Numbered from the stretch's first letter, positions 25,994 to 35,438 are shown. The stretch: 64,000 nucleotides of DNA from Cognataquiflexum aquatile (GCF_003316845.1 NZ_QMIK01000001.1:310001-374000), one strand, 5' to 3'. A program made the numbers and translations. The notes: generated from the letters alone by a model not told the origin.

Positions 25994-28531
25994 ATGCAAA
26001 AGAAACTGCTACTGATAACTTTGCTCTTGCTCCATATATATTCTGCAAAAGCCCAAAAGGAATATTATTTTCCAGGAGAAACTTTCTCCAATGATATTCC
26101 AAGTCCATACTCCTATTTGGGTTACCACGTTGGGGAATGGCATACCCGATACGACCGCCTTGTGGGATATTTTCAGTTGTTGGCTGACAAATCGGATATG
26201 GCAGAGCTTGTCACCATCGGCTATACCAATCAGCTGAGGCCATTGGTCGTCTTGGTGATCAGCAAAAAAGAGAATATTTCAAACTTGGAATCTATCCGGA
26301 CTAACCACCTCAAATTGGTTGACCCAACCTTGCCCATGCCTGATGTCAGTGGCATGCCGGCCATCGTCAACCTTGCCTACAGCGTCCATGGAAACGAACC
26401 TTCTGGTGGAGAAGCTTCCATCTTGACAGCTTATTGGCTTTTGGCTTCGCAAAGTGACCTTGCCAAAGAAATCAGAAACAATGCCGTGGTCATGATAGAT
26501 CCCGCCATCAATCCTGACGGAAGGGACAGACATACCAATTGGGCAAACATGCACAAAGGTTCGCCGCCTGTTGCAGATCCTTTAGACAGAGAACATAATG
26601 AAATATGGCCTTCAGGACGCGTTAACCATTATTGGTTCGATTTGAATAGGGATTGGTTGCCTTTGGCACAGGTGGAATTACAAACCAAAATCGCTTGGTA
26701 CCATACCTGGTATCCAAACGTGGTGGGGGATTTTCACGAAATGGGAACCAATGCCACCTACTTCTTCGAGCCTACCAAACCTTTTGGCAGTGAAAATCCT
26801 GTGATTCCAAGAAAGAATTATGATGAAATCAATAACAAGTTTGCGGCCTATTTTGCAAAGGCTTTGGATGATATCGGTAGTTTGTATTGGACCAAGGAAG
26901 TTTTTGACAACAGCTATCCAGGATATGGATCTACCTATCCGGATATTCAGGGAGGATTAGGGTTGGTATTTGAACAAGCGAGTTCGCGAGGTCATATCCA
27001 AAGCTCTCAGCGTGGCGATATTACCTTTCAATTTACGATACGGAACCAACTCAAAACTTCCATTGCCACCATGGAAGCCGGTGTCAAGGAAAGGGAATAC
27101 ATGCACAAATACTTGCGCGAATATTTCCAAACTGCGATCACTGAAGCAGGAAAAGACAAAGCCAAAGGGTATATTTTTGGAGATGAGTCAGACGATTCCC
27201 GAAATAGACTTTTCTTAAAGTTATTGTTAGATCATAAAATCAAAGTACTTGAAAATGATAAAGATATAAGCTCAGAAGGAAAGTCATTTAAGAAAGGAAA
27301 ATCCTGGATTGTTCCTACATCCCAACCACAATACAGGATGGTAAGATCGATGTTTGAAAAGGTGACGACATTTTCAGATTCGGTATTTTATGACGCTTCC
27401 TCCTGGACCATGGCCTTGGCCTATGGCATGCCTTACGCCACGCAAACAGTTGTTAGCGGAAAAGAAATGAAAGAATTGCCAAGCCAAAACTTGACCTTCC
27501 CGGCCGATGGGAAGTACGTTGCTTACTTGGTGGATTGGTCTGATTATTTTGCTGCCAAATTCCTGCACCTTATACAGGCAGCAGGAGTCCATGTCGAAGT
27601 CACGGCACAAACTTTTACTTCAAATACAGATCAAGGTTCAAAGGAATTCTCCTCAGGTTCATTGGTCATTCCAACGGCTTTCCAAAAACTTTCTCCGGAA
27701 GAATTGAGAAAAGCATTGAAAGAAGCAGCAGACTTGGCAGGCCAAAATGTGTTTGCGAGTACGACAGGATTCAGTCTGAAAGGCATTGACTTGGGTAGCG
27801 GCAGTATTTCAGCCATCCAAAAACCAAAAGTTCTCATGCTTGTCGGTCAGGGAACATCCCAATATGAGGCTGGGGAAATATGGCACCTGATGGATACCAA
27901 AGTTGGAATGCCAATTACAAAAGTGGATTTGGGATTGTTTGGCAGGGTGAATCTGTTTGATTACAACACTTTGATCCTTCCTTCAGGAAAATATGCTAGT
28001 CTTTCAGCACCGCAAGTTGCACATTTGAAAGATTGGCTTTCAAGAGGAGGAACCATCATTTCCATGCGGACAACAAGTCAATGGCTCCAAAGTCAGGGAA
28101 TTGTTCAGGAAGAATTTGTTGCAGCCGAAGAAGCAAAAGGACCTGAATCCGTTCCATTTGCAGATTCGAGGAACTTATCCGGAGCGCAGGAAATCGGCGG
28201 AAGCATTTATTTGGGGAAATTGGACATTACCCATCCTTTGGGTTTTGGGTACAAAAACTCAGAAATTCCTGTTTATAGAAATACAACTCTTTTCTTCAAA
28301 CCATCCAAAAACAAGTCCCAAACACCGGTCAGGTATACTGCAAATCCATTATTGGGAGGATATGTTTCTCCGACAAACCTTGAAAAAATCAAGCAGAGCT
28401 CCAGTGTCTTGGTTTCTTCGGTTGGACAAGGAAGGGTAATTCACTTTTTCGACAACCCGAATTTCCGCGGTACATGGTTTGGGACAAACAAGCTGTTCTT
28501 CAATGCCATCTTCTTTGGGGATAAGATTTAG
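25994..28531 (+). CDS. M14 zinc carboxypeptidase-like secreted protein
   Basis: 845 residues from the ATG at 25994, which gives a clean signal peptide (KLLLITLLLLHIYSAKAQ); the longer frame begins upstream of it. The M14 domain has zinc ligands His132 and Glu135 (VHGNEPSGGE) and His248 (GDFHEMGTN), with the substrate-binding NPDGRDRHTNW. The C-terminal third (about 600-800) contains a class I GATase-like fold (KVLMLVGQGTSQYEAG, LILPSGKY) followed by a beta-rich end. The size is typical for this Bacteroidota subfamily. It is predicted to trim peptides outside the inner membrane; true substrates are unknown. Confidence 0.9.
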   Translation: MQKKLLLITLLLLHIYSAKAQKEYYFPGETFSNDIPSPYSYLGYHVGEWHTRYDRLVGYFQLLADKSDMAELVTIGYTNQLRPLVVLVISKKENISNLESIRTNHLKLVDPTLPMPDVSGMPAIVNLAYSVHGNEPSGGEASILTAYWLLASQSDLAKEIRNNAVVMIDPAINPDGRDRHTNWANMHKGSPPVADPLDREHNEIWPSGRVNHYWFDLNRDWLPLAQVELQTKIAWYHTWYPNVVGDFHEMGTNATYFFEPTKPFGSENPVIPRKNYDEINNKFAAYFAKALDDIGSLYWTKEVFDNSYPGYGSTYPDIQGGLGLVFEQASSRGHIQSSQRGDITFQFTIRNQLKTSIATMEAGVKEREYMHKYLREYFQTAITEAGKDKAKGYIFGDESDDSRNRLFLKLLLDHKIKVLENDKDISSEGKSFKKGKSWIVPTSQPQYRMVRSMFEKVTTFSDSVFYDASSWTMALAYGMPYATQTVVSGKEMKELPSQNLTFPADGKYVAYLVDWSDYFAAKFLHLIQAAGVHVEVTAQTFTSNTDQGSKEFSSGSLVIPTAFQKLSPEELRKALKEAADLAGQNVFASTTGFSLKGIDLGSGSISAIQKPKVLMLVGQGTSQYEAGEIWHLMDTKVGMPITKVDLGLFGRVNLFDYNTLILPSGKYASLSAPQVAHLKDWLSRGGTIISMRTTSQWLQSQGIVQEEFVAAEEAKGPESVPFADSRNLSGAQEIGGSIYLGKLDITHPLGFGYKNSEIPVYRNTTLFFKPSKNKSQTPVRYTANPLLGGYVSPTNLEKIKQSSSVLVSSVGQGRVIHFFDNPNFRGTWFGTNKLFFNAIFFGDKI

Positions 28532-28878
28532 GAAGTCCATGGCTATCAGTCCATAGTCCACAGCCACTTCAATTAAACTTCAATCCGAGTATTATTTGGT
28601 GGCGTGATAAATAACATACTTGTTAGGATTGAGGAGGAAAAAGCATAAAGGCAAAAGTGAGATTATTTCTTGCTTTTGCCTTTTTTATTCCCATTTCGCA
28701 TGGTGTGAATCTGATATAATTTAGGCTGTTTTTGATATTAGTGATTTTAAGGTTTTGTCTTACAATGGCCTTTAAAGCAGCGGATTATTAATTTTATTCA
28801 ATAAAAAAGCCCTTAAATAAGGTAATGGTTATACAACTTATACTTAAATTAAGCGTTGTTTGAGCAAGAACGGTGACC
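28532..28878. other. Spacer with one terminator
   Basis: 347 bases without a supported gene. Apart from the hairpin at 28647-28686, I see only AT-rich sequence leading to the lipoprotein ATG. Confidence 0.6.
28647..28686 (+). terminator. Intrinsic terminator
   Basis: AAAGGCAAAAG (28647-28657) / CTTTTGCCTTT (28673-28683) followed by a T-run. It lies about 115 bases downstream of the M14 gene, leaving a long 3' leader. Confidence 0.85.
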
Positions 28879-29373
28879 ATGAAAAATATTTTGTACTCAC
28901 TTCTTTCTATTTTGGTATTGGCTTCTTGCGAAAAAGAAGACCCCAACAGTCCAGATAACATCCTTAATGGTACTTGGGAAAAAATCGAAATTGTTACCCC
29001 TCATCTTGGAACAAAGCTTTCCAAAGATGAAATAGGGTACAGTGAGGAATATGAATTTTTCAGGAATGGCACTTTTACGAAATTTAATTCCAAAACGGGA
29101 GTCACTTTTTCAGGAAGTTTTAAGTTTAAAGCTCCGGGGGAAAATCAGGTAGACGAAATCCGTACTTATATCTATCTGTATTTTCCTCTAACCTATTCAC
29201 AAACACAAGATTTAGCCGAGGAGGTTCCTTGTTGGACTTGTGTTAACCTGGGACCGTATTTTTATGGTTGGGGTCCTACAGAAAGAATGATCCTTTACAC
29301 CAACAACAGTTTGGTCAATCCAGGCCCATGTTGTTTCAAGGATTTGCCGATTTACTATTACAGCAAAAAATAA
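28879..29373 (+). CDS. Small lipoprotein, lipocalin-like, function unknown
   Basis: 165 residues or so from the ATG at 28879 (a GTG two codons earlier is less likely). Lipobox at LVLASC. The mature part begins with NSPDNILNGTWEKIEIV, a pattern seen in lipocalin-like envelope proteins, then a beta-rich body (YEFFRNGTFTKF, TFSGSFKFKA). A Cys-rich end (VPCWTCVNLG, GPCCFKDL) gives four Cys that could form disulfides. No partner gene; no specific function can be assigned. Confidence 0.7.
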   Translation: MKNILYSLLSILVLASCEKEDPNSPDNILNGTWEKIEIVTPHLGTKLSKDEIGYSEEYEFFRNGTFTKFNSKTGVTFSGSFKFKAPGENQVDEIRTYIYLYFPLTYSQTQDLAEEVPCWTCVNLGPYFYGWGPTERMILYTNNSLVNPGPCCFKDLPIYYYSKK

Positions 29374-29466
29374 TTCATTAATTATACTTTTGCCTTTTTA
29401 CTATTGCATTCATTTTTTCCTCTTCTCTATAAAAAAATCACCAAATTTGTATCAAATTCAAATTCA

Positions 29467-31671
29467 GTGTCCAAATCAATTCTCCTTCTTACGCCTCCCT
29501 TTACCCAACTCAATACCCCCTACCCGGCGACTGCTTATATCAAAGGGTATCTGAATACGATAGGGAAAAAATCTTTTCAAAGTGATTTGGGCATCAAAGT
29601 TATCCTGAAAATTTTTTCAAAAGAAGGTTTAACCAAAGTATTTCAATCTATTGAAAATAAAGGAGTTAAAAATTATTCCACTAACATCCAAAGGATAGTC
29701 AAATTACAGAAAGACTACCTGCATACCATTGATCCTGTCATCCGATTCCTGCAGTTTGACAATCCCACATTGGCCTATAACATCTGTGACGGCGACTTCC
29801 TGCCACAGGCCTCCCGCTTTGACCAATTGGATGATTTGGATTGGGCATTTGGGACTATGGGCATCCAAGACAAAGCAAGGCATTTCGCCACTTTGTACCT
29901 CGAAGATATTGGGGATTTGATCAGCGAAGCCTTGGATCCGCACTTTGGTTTCAGCCGGTATGCTGAGCGCTTGGGAAGGTCGGCGACTTCATTTGATGCT
30001 TTGAATGAGGCATTGGAAGGTCCCGAATCTTTTACCGATCAGTTTTTAATGGAGGAATTGGAAAAACTGATCCAAGAAACCGATCCTTATTTTGTATGCC
30101 TTTCTGTTCCTTTCCCCGGAAATCTTTACGGCGCTTTGCGATGTGGGAAATTCATCAAGACCAATTATCCCCATATCAAAGTTGCTATGGGAGGCGGTTA
30201 TCCCAATACTGAACTCCGGTCAATCAATGAGCCTCGGGTATTTAACTTTGTGGACTTCATCACTTTAGATGATGGAGAAAGGCCCCTCACCTGTCTTTTG
30301 GAGCATTTGGATGGAGAAAGAAGCCTTGACCAACTCAAAAGAACCTTTGCCTTGGTCGATGGAAAAGTCACCTACCTCAATGGCGCTAAAAATACTGACA
30401 TCCCTTTTAGCCAAACAGGGACGCCTGATTATTCGGGTTTACCTCTAAACAAATACCTTTCAGTCATCGAAATTGCCAATCCGATGCACCGCCTTTGGTC
30501 GGATGGCCGGTGGAACAAGCTGACGATGGCACATGGCTGCTATTGGAAGAAATGCTCCTTCTGTGATGTGACCTTGGATTATATCAAAAATTACGAACCG
30601 ATCAGTGCCAACATCATCTGTGACCGGATTGAGGAATTGATTGCACAGACAGGAGAAACGGGCTTTCACTTTGTGGATGAAGCAGCCCCTCCTGCCCTGA
30701 TGCGGGAATTGGCGATCGAAATCCTGAAGAGAAACCTCAAAATCACCTGGTGGACCAATATCCGCTTTGAAGAAAGATTTACTTACGACCTTTGCCGGTT
30801 GCTGAAAGCATCGGGCTGTATTGCCGTATCTGGAGGTTTGGAAGTGGCGTCAGACAGGTTGCTGCAGATGATGCAAAAAGGCGTCACTGTATCCCAAGTA
30901 GCACGTGTGGCAAGGAATTTCACAGAATCAGGTGTAATGGTCCATGCTTACCTGATGTACGGTTTTCCGACACAGACTGCCCAAGAAACCATTGACAGCC
31001 TGGAGATGGTCAGACAACTCTTCATGAACAATATCCTGCAATCCGGATTTTGGCATTTGTTTGGGATGACATCCCATGCACCGATAGGTATTGATCCGGG
31101 CGCATTTAAGGTTGTCCGTACCGGACCTGAAAAAGGCCTTTTCGCCGACAACGACCTGAGTCATGAGGATCCCAATGGTGCTGACCATGAACTTTTTAGC
31201 GAAGGCCTTAAAAAAGCCCTTTTCAATTACATGCATGGGATTTGTTTTGATTTTCCGCTTCAGGAGTGGTTTGATTTCAAAATCCCAAAAACATCCGTTT
31301 CTCCCAATTTCATCTTCAATGCCATTCAGATCGAGACAGGCAATGTCCTGAAGCCCAATGCCAAATTGATTTGGTTGGGAAATGAACCGGAACTGGAAAG
31401 AACTGCTTTTGTGAAAAAAGGCAAGAAAACAGAATTGTGGCCTTTGGTGATTGAAAACAAGAATGGAACCGATGAAATTTTGGTTAGGCAGGAAGAAGGA
31501 GAATGGCTGGAAACAATTCTTCGGGATATCACACCCAAACTTGGGAAAAAAGAGATGACCTTTGCCGAATTTGAAGAGAAATACGTGGCAGCAAACTTGG
31601 GAGATTTTGACCGCTTCTTAGGTTCCAAGGTTTGGAGATCGCTGTTGGAATATGGATTGGTGTTGGTTTGA
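29467..31671 (+). CDS. B12-binding radical SAM protein
   Basis: 734 residues from the GTG at 29467, chosen because SKSILLLTPPFTQLNTPYPA is the expected N-terminus; an earlier TTG only adds non-homologous sequence. The N-terminal part is a cobalamin-binding Rossmann-like domain; the radical SAM domain has the cluster ligands Cys358, Cys363 and Cys366 (HGCYWKKCSFCD), then GFHFVDEAAPP and SGGLEVASDRLL. The ligand spacing is C-x4-C-x2-C. The C-terminal part (MTFAEFEEKYV to WRSLLEYGLVLV) looks like a small helical domain. Substrate unknown. Confidence 0.9.
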   Translation: MSKSILLLTPPFTQLNTPYPATAYIKGYLNTIGKKSFQSDLGIKVILKIFSKEGLTKVFQSIENKGVKNYSTNIQRIVKLQKDYLHTIDPVIRFLQFDNPTLAYNICDGDFLPQASRFDQLDDLDWAFGTMGIQDKARHFATLYLEDIGDLISEALDPHFGFSRYAERLGRSATSFDALNEALEGPESFTDQFLMEELEKLIQETDPYFVCLSVPFPGNLYGALRCGKFIKTNYPHIKVAMGGGYPNTELRSINEPRVFNFVDFITLDDGERPLTCLLEHLDGERSLDQLKRTFALVDGKVTYLNGAKNTDIPFSQTGTPDYSGLPLNKYLSVIEIANPMHRLWSDGRWNKLTMAHGCYWKKCSFCDVTLDYIKNYEPISANIICDRIEELIAQTGETGFHFVDEAAPPALMRELAIEILKRNLKITWWTNIRFEERFTYDLCRLLKASGCIAVSGGLEVASDRLLQMMQKGVTVSQVARVARNFTESGVMVHAYLMYGFPTQTAQETIDSLEMVRQLFMNNILQSGFWHLFGMTSHAPIGIDPGAFKVVRTGPEKGLFADNDLSHEDPNGADHELFSEGLKKALFNYMHGICFDFPLQEWFDFKIPKTSVSPNFIFNAIQIETGNVLKPNAKLIWLGNEPELERTAFVKKGKKTELWPLVIENKNGTDEILVRQEEGEWLETILRDITPKLGKKEMTFAEFEEKYVAANLGDFDRFLGSKVWRSLLEYGLVLV

Positions 31672-31732
31672 TTAAATTTTTCAAGTTCCCTTTATTTATA
31701 TCTACCAAAAAAATTGTTGGAAATAAAAGCAT

Positions 31733-32041
31733 TTAAAAATTCTTAGGTTCTCGTTTTACATGCCGAACTCGTAAAATATTGATTTCTAGGGGTGTGACTT
31801 TGTAAGTTATTCGTAAAGAAAATTTTTCAAAAGCCCTGTAGCTACCATCGTTGTTGATCTTAAATACGTCCTTAGGGAACTTTTCAGGATGGTCAATCAA
31901 ACTATCCACAACTTTCATTATTCCAGTTTTTACCTCTTCAGCGTTTTGAAGGGAATCTTCTTTAATTCGGTCAATTGCTTTCTTAAAGTATTTGATAGCA
32001 TTATTGTTCCAAACTACTATTGGAGTAAGGTTTTTCACCAC
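31733..32041 (-). CDS. RelE/ParE-family toxin
   Basis: 102 residues. The core fits the RelE/ParE fold, with YFKKAIDRIKED and, at the end, SYRAFEKFSLRITYKV and ILRVRHVKREP, where the basic cluster and Arg residues are placed as in the active site or gyrase-binding surface. Such toxins stop growth by cutting mRNA or blocking gyrase; which one cannot be told here. The start overlaps the antitoxin stop by 7 bases, so the two genes form a coupled pair. Confidence 0.82.
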   Translation of the reverse strand: MVKNLTPIVVWNNNAIKYFKKAIDRIKEDSLQNAEEVKTGIMKVVDSLIDHPEKFPKDVFKINNDGSYRAFEKFSLRITYKVTPLEINILRVRHVKREPKNF

Positions 32042-32259
32042 TGTTTCATTTGGCTTTTAAGTTCTTCATGAGTGGTAAAATCCCCCGAATCGATTTCCTT
32101 TTCGGCTTCAAGAAGTTCATGATTGTATTGCTCAATGCTAATTCGCCCTTCATTTTTCATCCCGTAGTGCAGGACAGCTTTAATCGCTTTTAGCAATGAA
32201 ATGTCTTCAACCTCCTGAAGTTCCCTTATAATTAATTCACGTTCAGCTTTAATGTCCAT
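32035..32259 (-). CDS. Antitoxin partner of the RelE/ParE toxin
   Basis: 74 residues, highly acidic and mostly helical: ERELIIRELQEVEDISLLKA and a C-terminal DSGDFTTHEELKSQMKQW. This resembles small antitoxins that wrap a RelE/ParE-type toxin with a C-terminal helix. The gene comes first in the pair, as usual, with a 7-base overlap. Confidence 0.8.
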   Translation of the reverse strand: MDIKAERELIIRELQEVEDISLLKAIKAVLHYGMKNEGRISIEQYNHELLEAEKEIDSGDFTTHEELKSQMKQW

Positions 32260-32350
32260 GTCTTTTTATTTAAAACTAAATTAGGAAAATTATTCCTTTT
32301 TGTCATAAACAATTTAACCCCACCATGACGGAAAAGAAAACAAAAGATAG

Positions 32351-32384
32351 AAAAAGAAAAACCCGGCCTAGAAGACCGGGTTTT
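32351..32384 (-). terminator. Terminator of the tRNA-Glu (copy 1)
   Basis: AAAACCCGG (32358-32366) / CCGGGTTTT (32376-32384). Read on the minus strand it ends in a long U-rich stretch, as expected for a tRNA transcript coming from the right. Confidence 0.75.
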
Positions 32385-32473
32385 CATTCACTTTAACCAC
32401 TAACAACCATAAAACAAATTCTTCATGCATACTCTCATATGCAATCCGAAAGATGAAAAACATCAATTTGTTG

Positions 32474-32545
32474 TAGTCGATACGGGAATCGAACCCGTGT
32501 TTTATCCGTGAAAGGGATACGTCCTAACCCCTAGACGAATCGACC
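32474..32545 (-). tRNA. tRNA-Glu (anticodon TTC), copy 1
   Basis: On the minus strand the acceptor stem GGTCGAT/ATCGACT closes the molecule, with discriminator A and no encoded CCA. The anticodon loop CTTTCAC carries TTC, and GGGTTCGAATCCC is the T arm. Identical to the copy 114 bases to the right. Confidence 0.95.
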
Positions 32546-32550
32546 ATGCA

Positions 32551-32585
32551 GTCAAAAAGAAAACACTGGATTTTTCCAGTGTTTT
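32551..32585 (-). terminator. Terminator between the two tRNA-Glu genes
   Basis: AAAACACTGG (32560-32569) / CCAGTGTTTT (32576-32585). On the minus strand the stem is followed by a U-rich tract (complement of 32553-32559). Confidence 0.7.
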
Positions 32586-32587
32586 GG

Positions 32588-32659
32588 TAGTCGATACGGG
32601 AATCGAACCCGTGTTTTATCCGTGAAAGGGATACGTCCTAACCCCTAGACGAATCGACC
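32588..32659 (-). tRNA. tRNA-Glu (anticodon TTC), copy 2
   Basis: Same 72-base sequence as copy 1, including the acceptor stem, TTC anticodon and T arm. It is the copy nearest its promoter (32698-32728) and probably the first transcribed. Confidence 0.95.
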
Positions 32660-32697
32660 ATTTTTGTGGGTTTTGACCTCTTTTTTGAAAGGTGTTG

Positions 32698-32728
32698 CAA
32701 ATATAGCGGGTTAAAACAAGAATGCAAA
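32698..32728 (-). promoter_or_regulatory. Bacteroidota-type promoter of the tRNA-Glu genes
   Basis: On the minus strand: TTTG (complement of 32725-32728), a 19-base spacer, then TATATTTG (complement of 32698-32705), a full match to TAnnTTTG. About 38 bases lie between it and the tRNA. Confidence 0.8.
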
Positions 32729-32814
32729 ACAAGACAGAAAAATATTTGGTTTTGGAAGTCAAAACATTGATAACTAACCTGAAAAAATATTGGAAGCCTT
32801 TCCCCGCAAATCCT

Positions 32815-32822
32815 TACTTTCG
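32815..32822 (+). promoter_or_regulatory. Candidate -7 element of the GAPDH gene
   Basis: TACTTTCG, a one-base variant of TAnnTTTG, 29 bases before the GAPDH ATG. A TTG lies 22 bases upstream, slightly outside the usual spacing. Confidence 0.4.
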
Positions 32823-32851
32823 CCTTTGATTTATAGTCCCAATTAGCTGAC

Positions 32852-33847
32852 ATGAAAAAAACGAGAGTGGCAATCAATGGCTTTGGCCGTATCGGAAGGT
32901 TGACTTTCAAGCTTTTACTTGAAAAAGAAGACATCGAACTCATCGCTGTCAATGACCTTACGGACCCTGTTACCCTTGCCCACCTGCTTCAGTATGATTC
33001 TGTTCACGGAAAATACCCCTTTGCTGTCAAAGCGGTAGATGGAAATATTGTTGTGAAAGGAAAAACCATCCGGATATTTGCCGAAAGAAATCCGGAAAAT
33101 ATTCCATGGGGCGATCTTGACATCGATATTGTGTTGGAGTCCACGGGCAAATTCACTGAAAAATCACTTGCCGAAGGCCACCTCAAAGCAGGCGCAAAAA
33201 AAGTAATCATCACTGCCCCCTCTCCCTCAAAAGATGTCCCCACAATTGTCCTTGGAGTCAATGACCATATTTTAACCGGAAAGGAAACCATCATATCGAA
33301 TGCCTCTTGCACGACCAATTGCCTTGCTCCAATGGTCAAAGTATTGGAGGAAAACTTTGGTATTGAAAAGGGATTTGTTTCCACCGTGCATTCCTATACC
33401 AATGACCAAAATTTACACGATGCCCCGCATAGGGACTTGAGAAGGGCCCGTGCCGCCGCCTACTCCATCATTCCAACTACGACCAATGCTGCCAAAGCCA
33501 TGGAGATCGTATTGCCTGCACTGAAAGGGAAAATTGAGGCTTCTGCAATGCGTGTACCTGTTCCGGATGGGTCCCTGACGGATTTAGTGGTGTTGTTGCA
33601 AAAAGAAACCACGACAGAGGAATTGAATACTGTCTTCAAAAAAGCATCAGAAGGTTCTATGAAAGGAATCATTGAATATGAAATTGCTCCGATCGTCTCT
33701 ATTGACATCATCGGTAATCCTCATTCCTGTATTTTTGATTCCGCCCTGACTTCGGCAAAGGGAAATCTTGTGAAAATTGTGGGATGGTATGACAATGAAT
33801 CGGGTTATTCCAACCGCTTGGTGGATCTGATTCAAAAAATCGGGTGA
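32852..33847 (+). CDS. gap: Type I glyceraldehyde-3-phosphate dehydrogenase
   Basis: 331 residues. NAD-binding start VAINGFGRIGRL, Asp36 after the second strand (NDLTD), which favours NAD over NADP, catalytic Cys153 in SNASCTTNC, its paired His in FVSTVHSYT and the C-terminal WYDNESGYSNRLVDL. The enzyme converts glyceraldehyde 3-phosphate to 1,3-bisphosphoglycerate in glycolysis in the cytosol. It stands alone on the plus strand. Confidence 0.97.
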   Translation: MKKTRVAINGFGRIGRLTFKLLLEKEDIELIAVNDLTDPVTLAHLLQYDSVHGKYPFAVKAVDGNIVVKGKTIRIFAERNPENIPWGDLDIDIVLESTGKFTEKSLAEGHLKAGAKKVIITAPSPSKDVPTIVLGVNDHILTGKETIISNASCTTNCLAPMVKVLEENFGIEKGFVSTVHSYTNDQNLHDAPHRDLRRARAAAYSIIPTTTNAAKAMEIVLPALKGKIEASAMRVPVPDGSLTDLVVLLQKETTTEELNTVFKKASEGSMKGIIEYEIAPIVSIDIIGNPHSCIFDSALTSAKGNLVKIVGWYDNESGYSNRLVDLIQKIG

Positions 33848-33849
33848 TT

Positions 33850-34218
33850 CTAACTGTTTTCTCCTTGATCCAAATGGGAACCTACCTGGTCAATCGCTTC
33901 CTGCACAGCGTCCAAAAACTGACCTAAATGAACCATAAAGTCTTCATTGAACCCTTTTTCGGAAATGATTTCTTTGCCTTCCTGAATAATCGCATTCAAC
34001 ATGTCGATCTCAAACAAAGCCAAGGCGGGTTTTACCTTGTGGCGGATTTGGGAAATGATTTCCAGATCCTGCAATTCCGAACCTTCCAGGTATTTTTCCT
34101 TGAGCTCAGAAAGTGATTTATACAAAGCGCTTACCAGCTCAGCCTTGAACTCGGCATCGCCTTCTGACATTTCTTCGATCCTGTCAAAATTGACGGGCAA
34201 TTGGTTTTCGAGCATCAT
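33850..34218 (-). CDS. HPt-domain phosphotransfer protein (orphan)
   Basis: 122 residues from the ATG at 34218, which overlaps the upstream flavoprotein stop by one base (TAATG); a longer frame that begins inside the flavoprotein gene is a shadow. The protein is all helical with the HPt signature QIRHKVKPALALF, giving the phosphoacceptor His60 within the four-helix bundle. HPt modules pass phosphate between kinases and regulators. No kinase or receiver is adjacent; it sits after a HerA-like ATPase and a flavoprotein. Confidence 0.75.
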   Translation of the reverse strand: MMLENQLPVNFDRIEEMSEGDAEFKAELVSALYKSLSELKEKYLEGSELQDLEIISQIRHKVKPALALFEIDMLNAIIQEGKEIISEKGFNEDFMVHLGQFLDAVQEAIDQVGSHLDQGENS

Positions 34219-35438
34219 TATTTTGGTTGTCTTGCGCTTACTCCTGCTACATATCCGGTACTCCAAGCTGCCTGAAAATTGAATCCTCCGGTAATTCCAT
34301 CCATATTCAAAACTTCTCCGGCAAAATACAAACCCTCTACGAGCTTGCTTTCCGTCGTTTCCGGATTGACTTCATCCAACACTACCCCACCTGCTGTCAC
34401 GAACTCCTCTTTGAATGTGGTCTTTCCCTCTACACTTACAATATAACAAAAAAGATTTTGAACCAATTTATTGAATTGCTTTTTTGGTAAATTTTGCCAA
34501 AGATTATCAGCTACAATTTCTGATTTTTCACAAAGGTGTTCCCATAGCCTTGCCGGAATTCCCAACAATGCATTGGTATTGATTTTCTTTTTGGGATGCT
34601 CATGTTGGAAGGAAAGCAGCTGACGGACAAGTCCTTCCTCCGTCCAGTCATTGCCCCAACGGATATGGGCTTTGGCCTTATATTGTTGGTCAAAAAGCCA
34701 TTTGGCTCCAAAAGCGGAAAGTTTAAGCACCGCAGGACCACTCAAGCCCCAATGGGTTATCAACAAAGGTCCCCGGTAGGCCATTTTCGTTCCCTCAAGC
34801 CTTACATACGCATCGGGAACAGAAATCCCCATCAGCTTTTTGATCGGTTCCTGAGGAGTATTGAAAGTAAACAGGGATGGAATGGGAGGTTCAATCTGGT
34901 GCTTGAAATTGGAGAGAAAATGAAAACCGTCAATTTTTGGGTTCCCCCCGGTACAGACGATCAACCTGTCAAATTCCAAAACTTTATCTTCGGAATGAAC
35001 CTTGAAACCGGATTGATCTTTTGAAATTTCCTTCACCCAAAAGTTGAAGATAACCTTAATAACTGATTGATTGGCTGCAGATTGTAAAGCATCTATTATG
35101 GATTGGGAATCATCGGAAACAGGAAACATCCTGCCATCAGACTCGGTTTTCAACGCCACTCCCCGGGATTCAAACCATTGGATGGTGTCTTTTACTGCAA
35201 AATGGCGGAATACTTTCTTGAGGAATTTTTCTCCCCGAGGGTAGTTTTTGGAAAGATGGGATATCTCAAAGGCAGCATGGGTGACATTGCACCTACCGCC
35301 TCCCGATATCTTCACTTTAGCGAGTGACTTGGAAGTCTTCTCGATGATAGTCACTTCAGCATCCCCTTGGGCGGCATGAATGGCAGCAAAATACCCTGCC
35401 GCACCGGCTCCAATGACACCGATTTTTAGCCTGCCCAC
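34218..35438 (-). CDS. BaiN/HI0933-like FAD-dependent oxidoreductase
   Basis: 406 residues. FAD-binding GxGxxG at the start (GVIGAGAAGYFAAIHA), the family motif GGGRCNVTH (flavin contact), CTGGNPKIDGFHFL near the middle and GLYFAGEVLNMDGITGG at the end. This group acts as a flavin reductase on small substrates; the actual reaction is unknown. It lies two bases after the HerA-like ATPase gene and overlaps the HPt gene, so the three form one operon. Confidence 0.92.
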   Translation of the reverse strand: MGRLKIGVIGAGAAGYFAAIHAAQGDAEVTIIEKTSKSLAKVKISGGGRCNVTHAAFEISHLSKNYPRGEKFLKKVFRHFAVKDTIQWFESRGVALKTESDGRMFPVSDDSQSIIDALQSAANQSVIKVIFNFWVKEISKDQSGFKVHSEDKVLEFDRLIVCTGGNPKIDGFHFLSNFKHQIEPPIPSLFTFNTPQEPIKKLMGISVPDAYVRLEGTKMAYRGPLLITHWGLSGPAVLKLSAFGAKWLFDQQYKAKAHIRWGNDWTEEGLVRQLLSFQHEHPKKKINTNALLGIPARLWEHLCEKSEIVADNLWQNLPKKQFNKLVQNLFCYIVSVEGKTTFKEEFVTAGGVVLDEVNPETTESKLVEGLYFAGEVLNMDGITGGFNFQAAWSTGYVAGVSARQPK

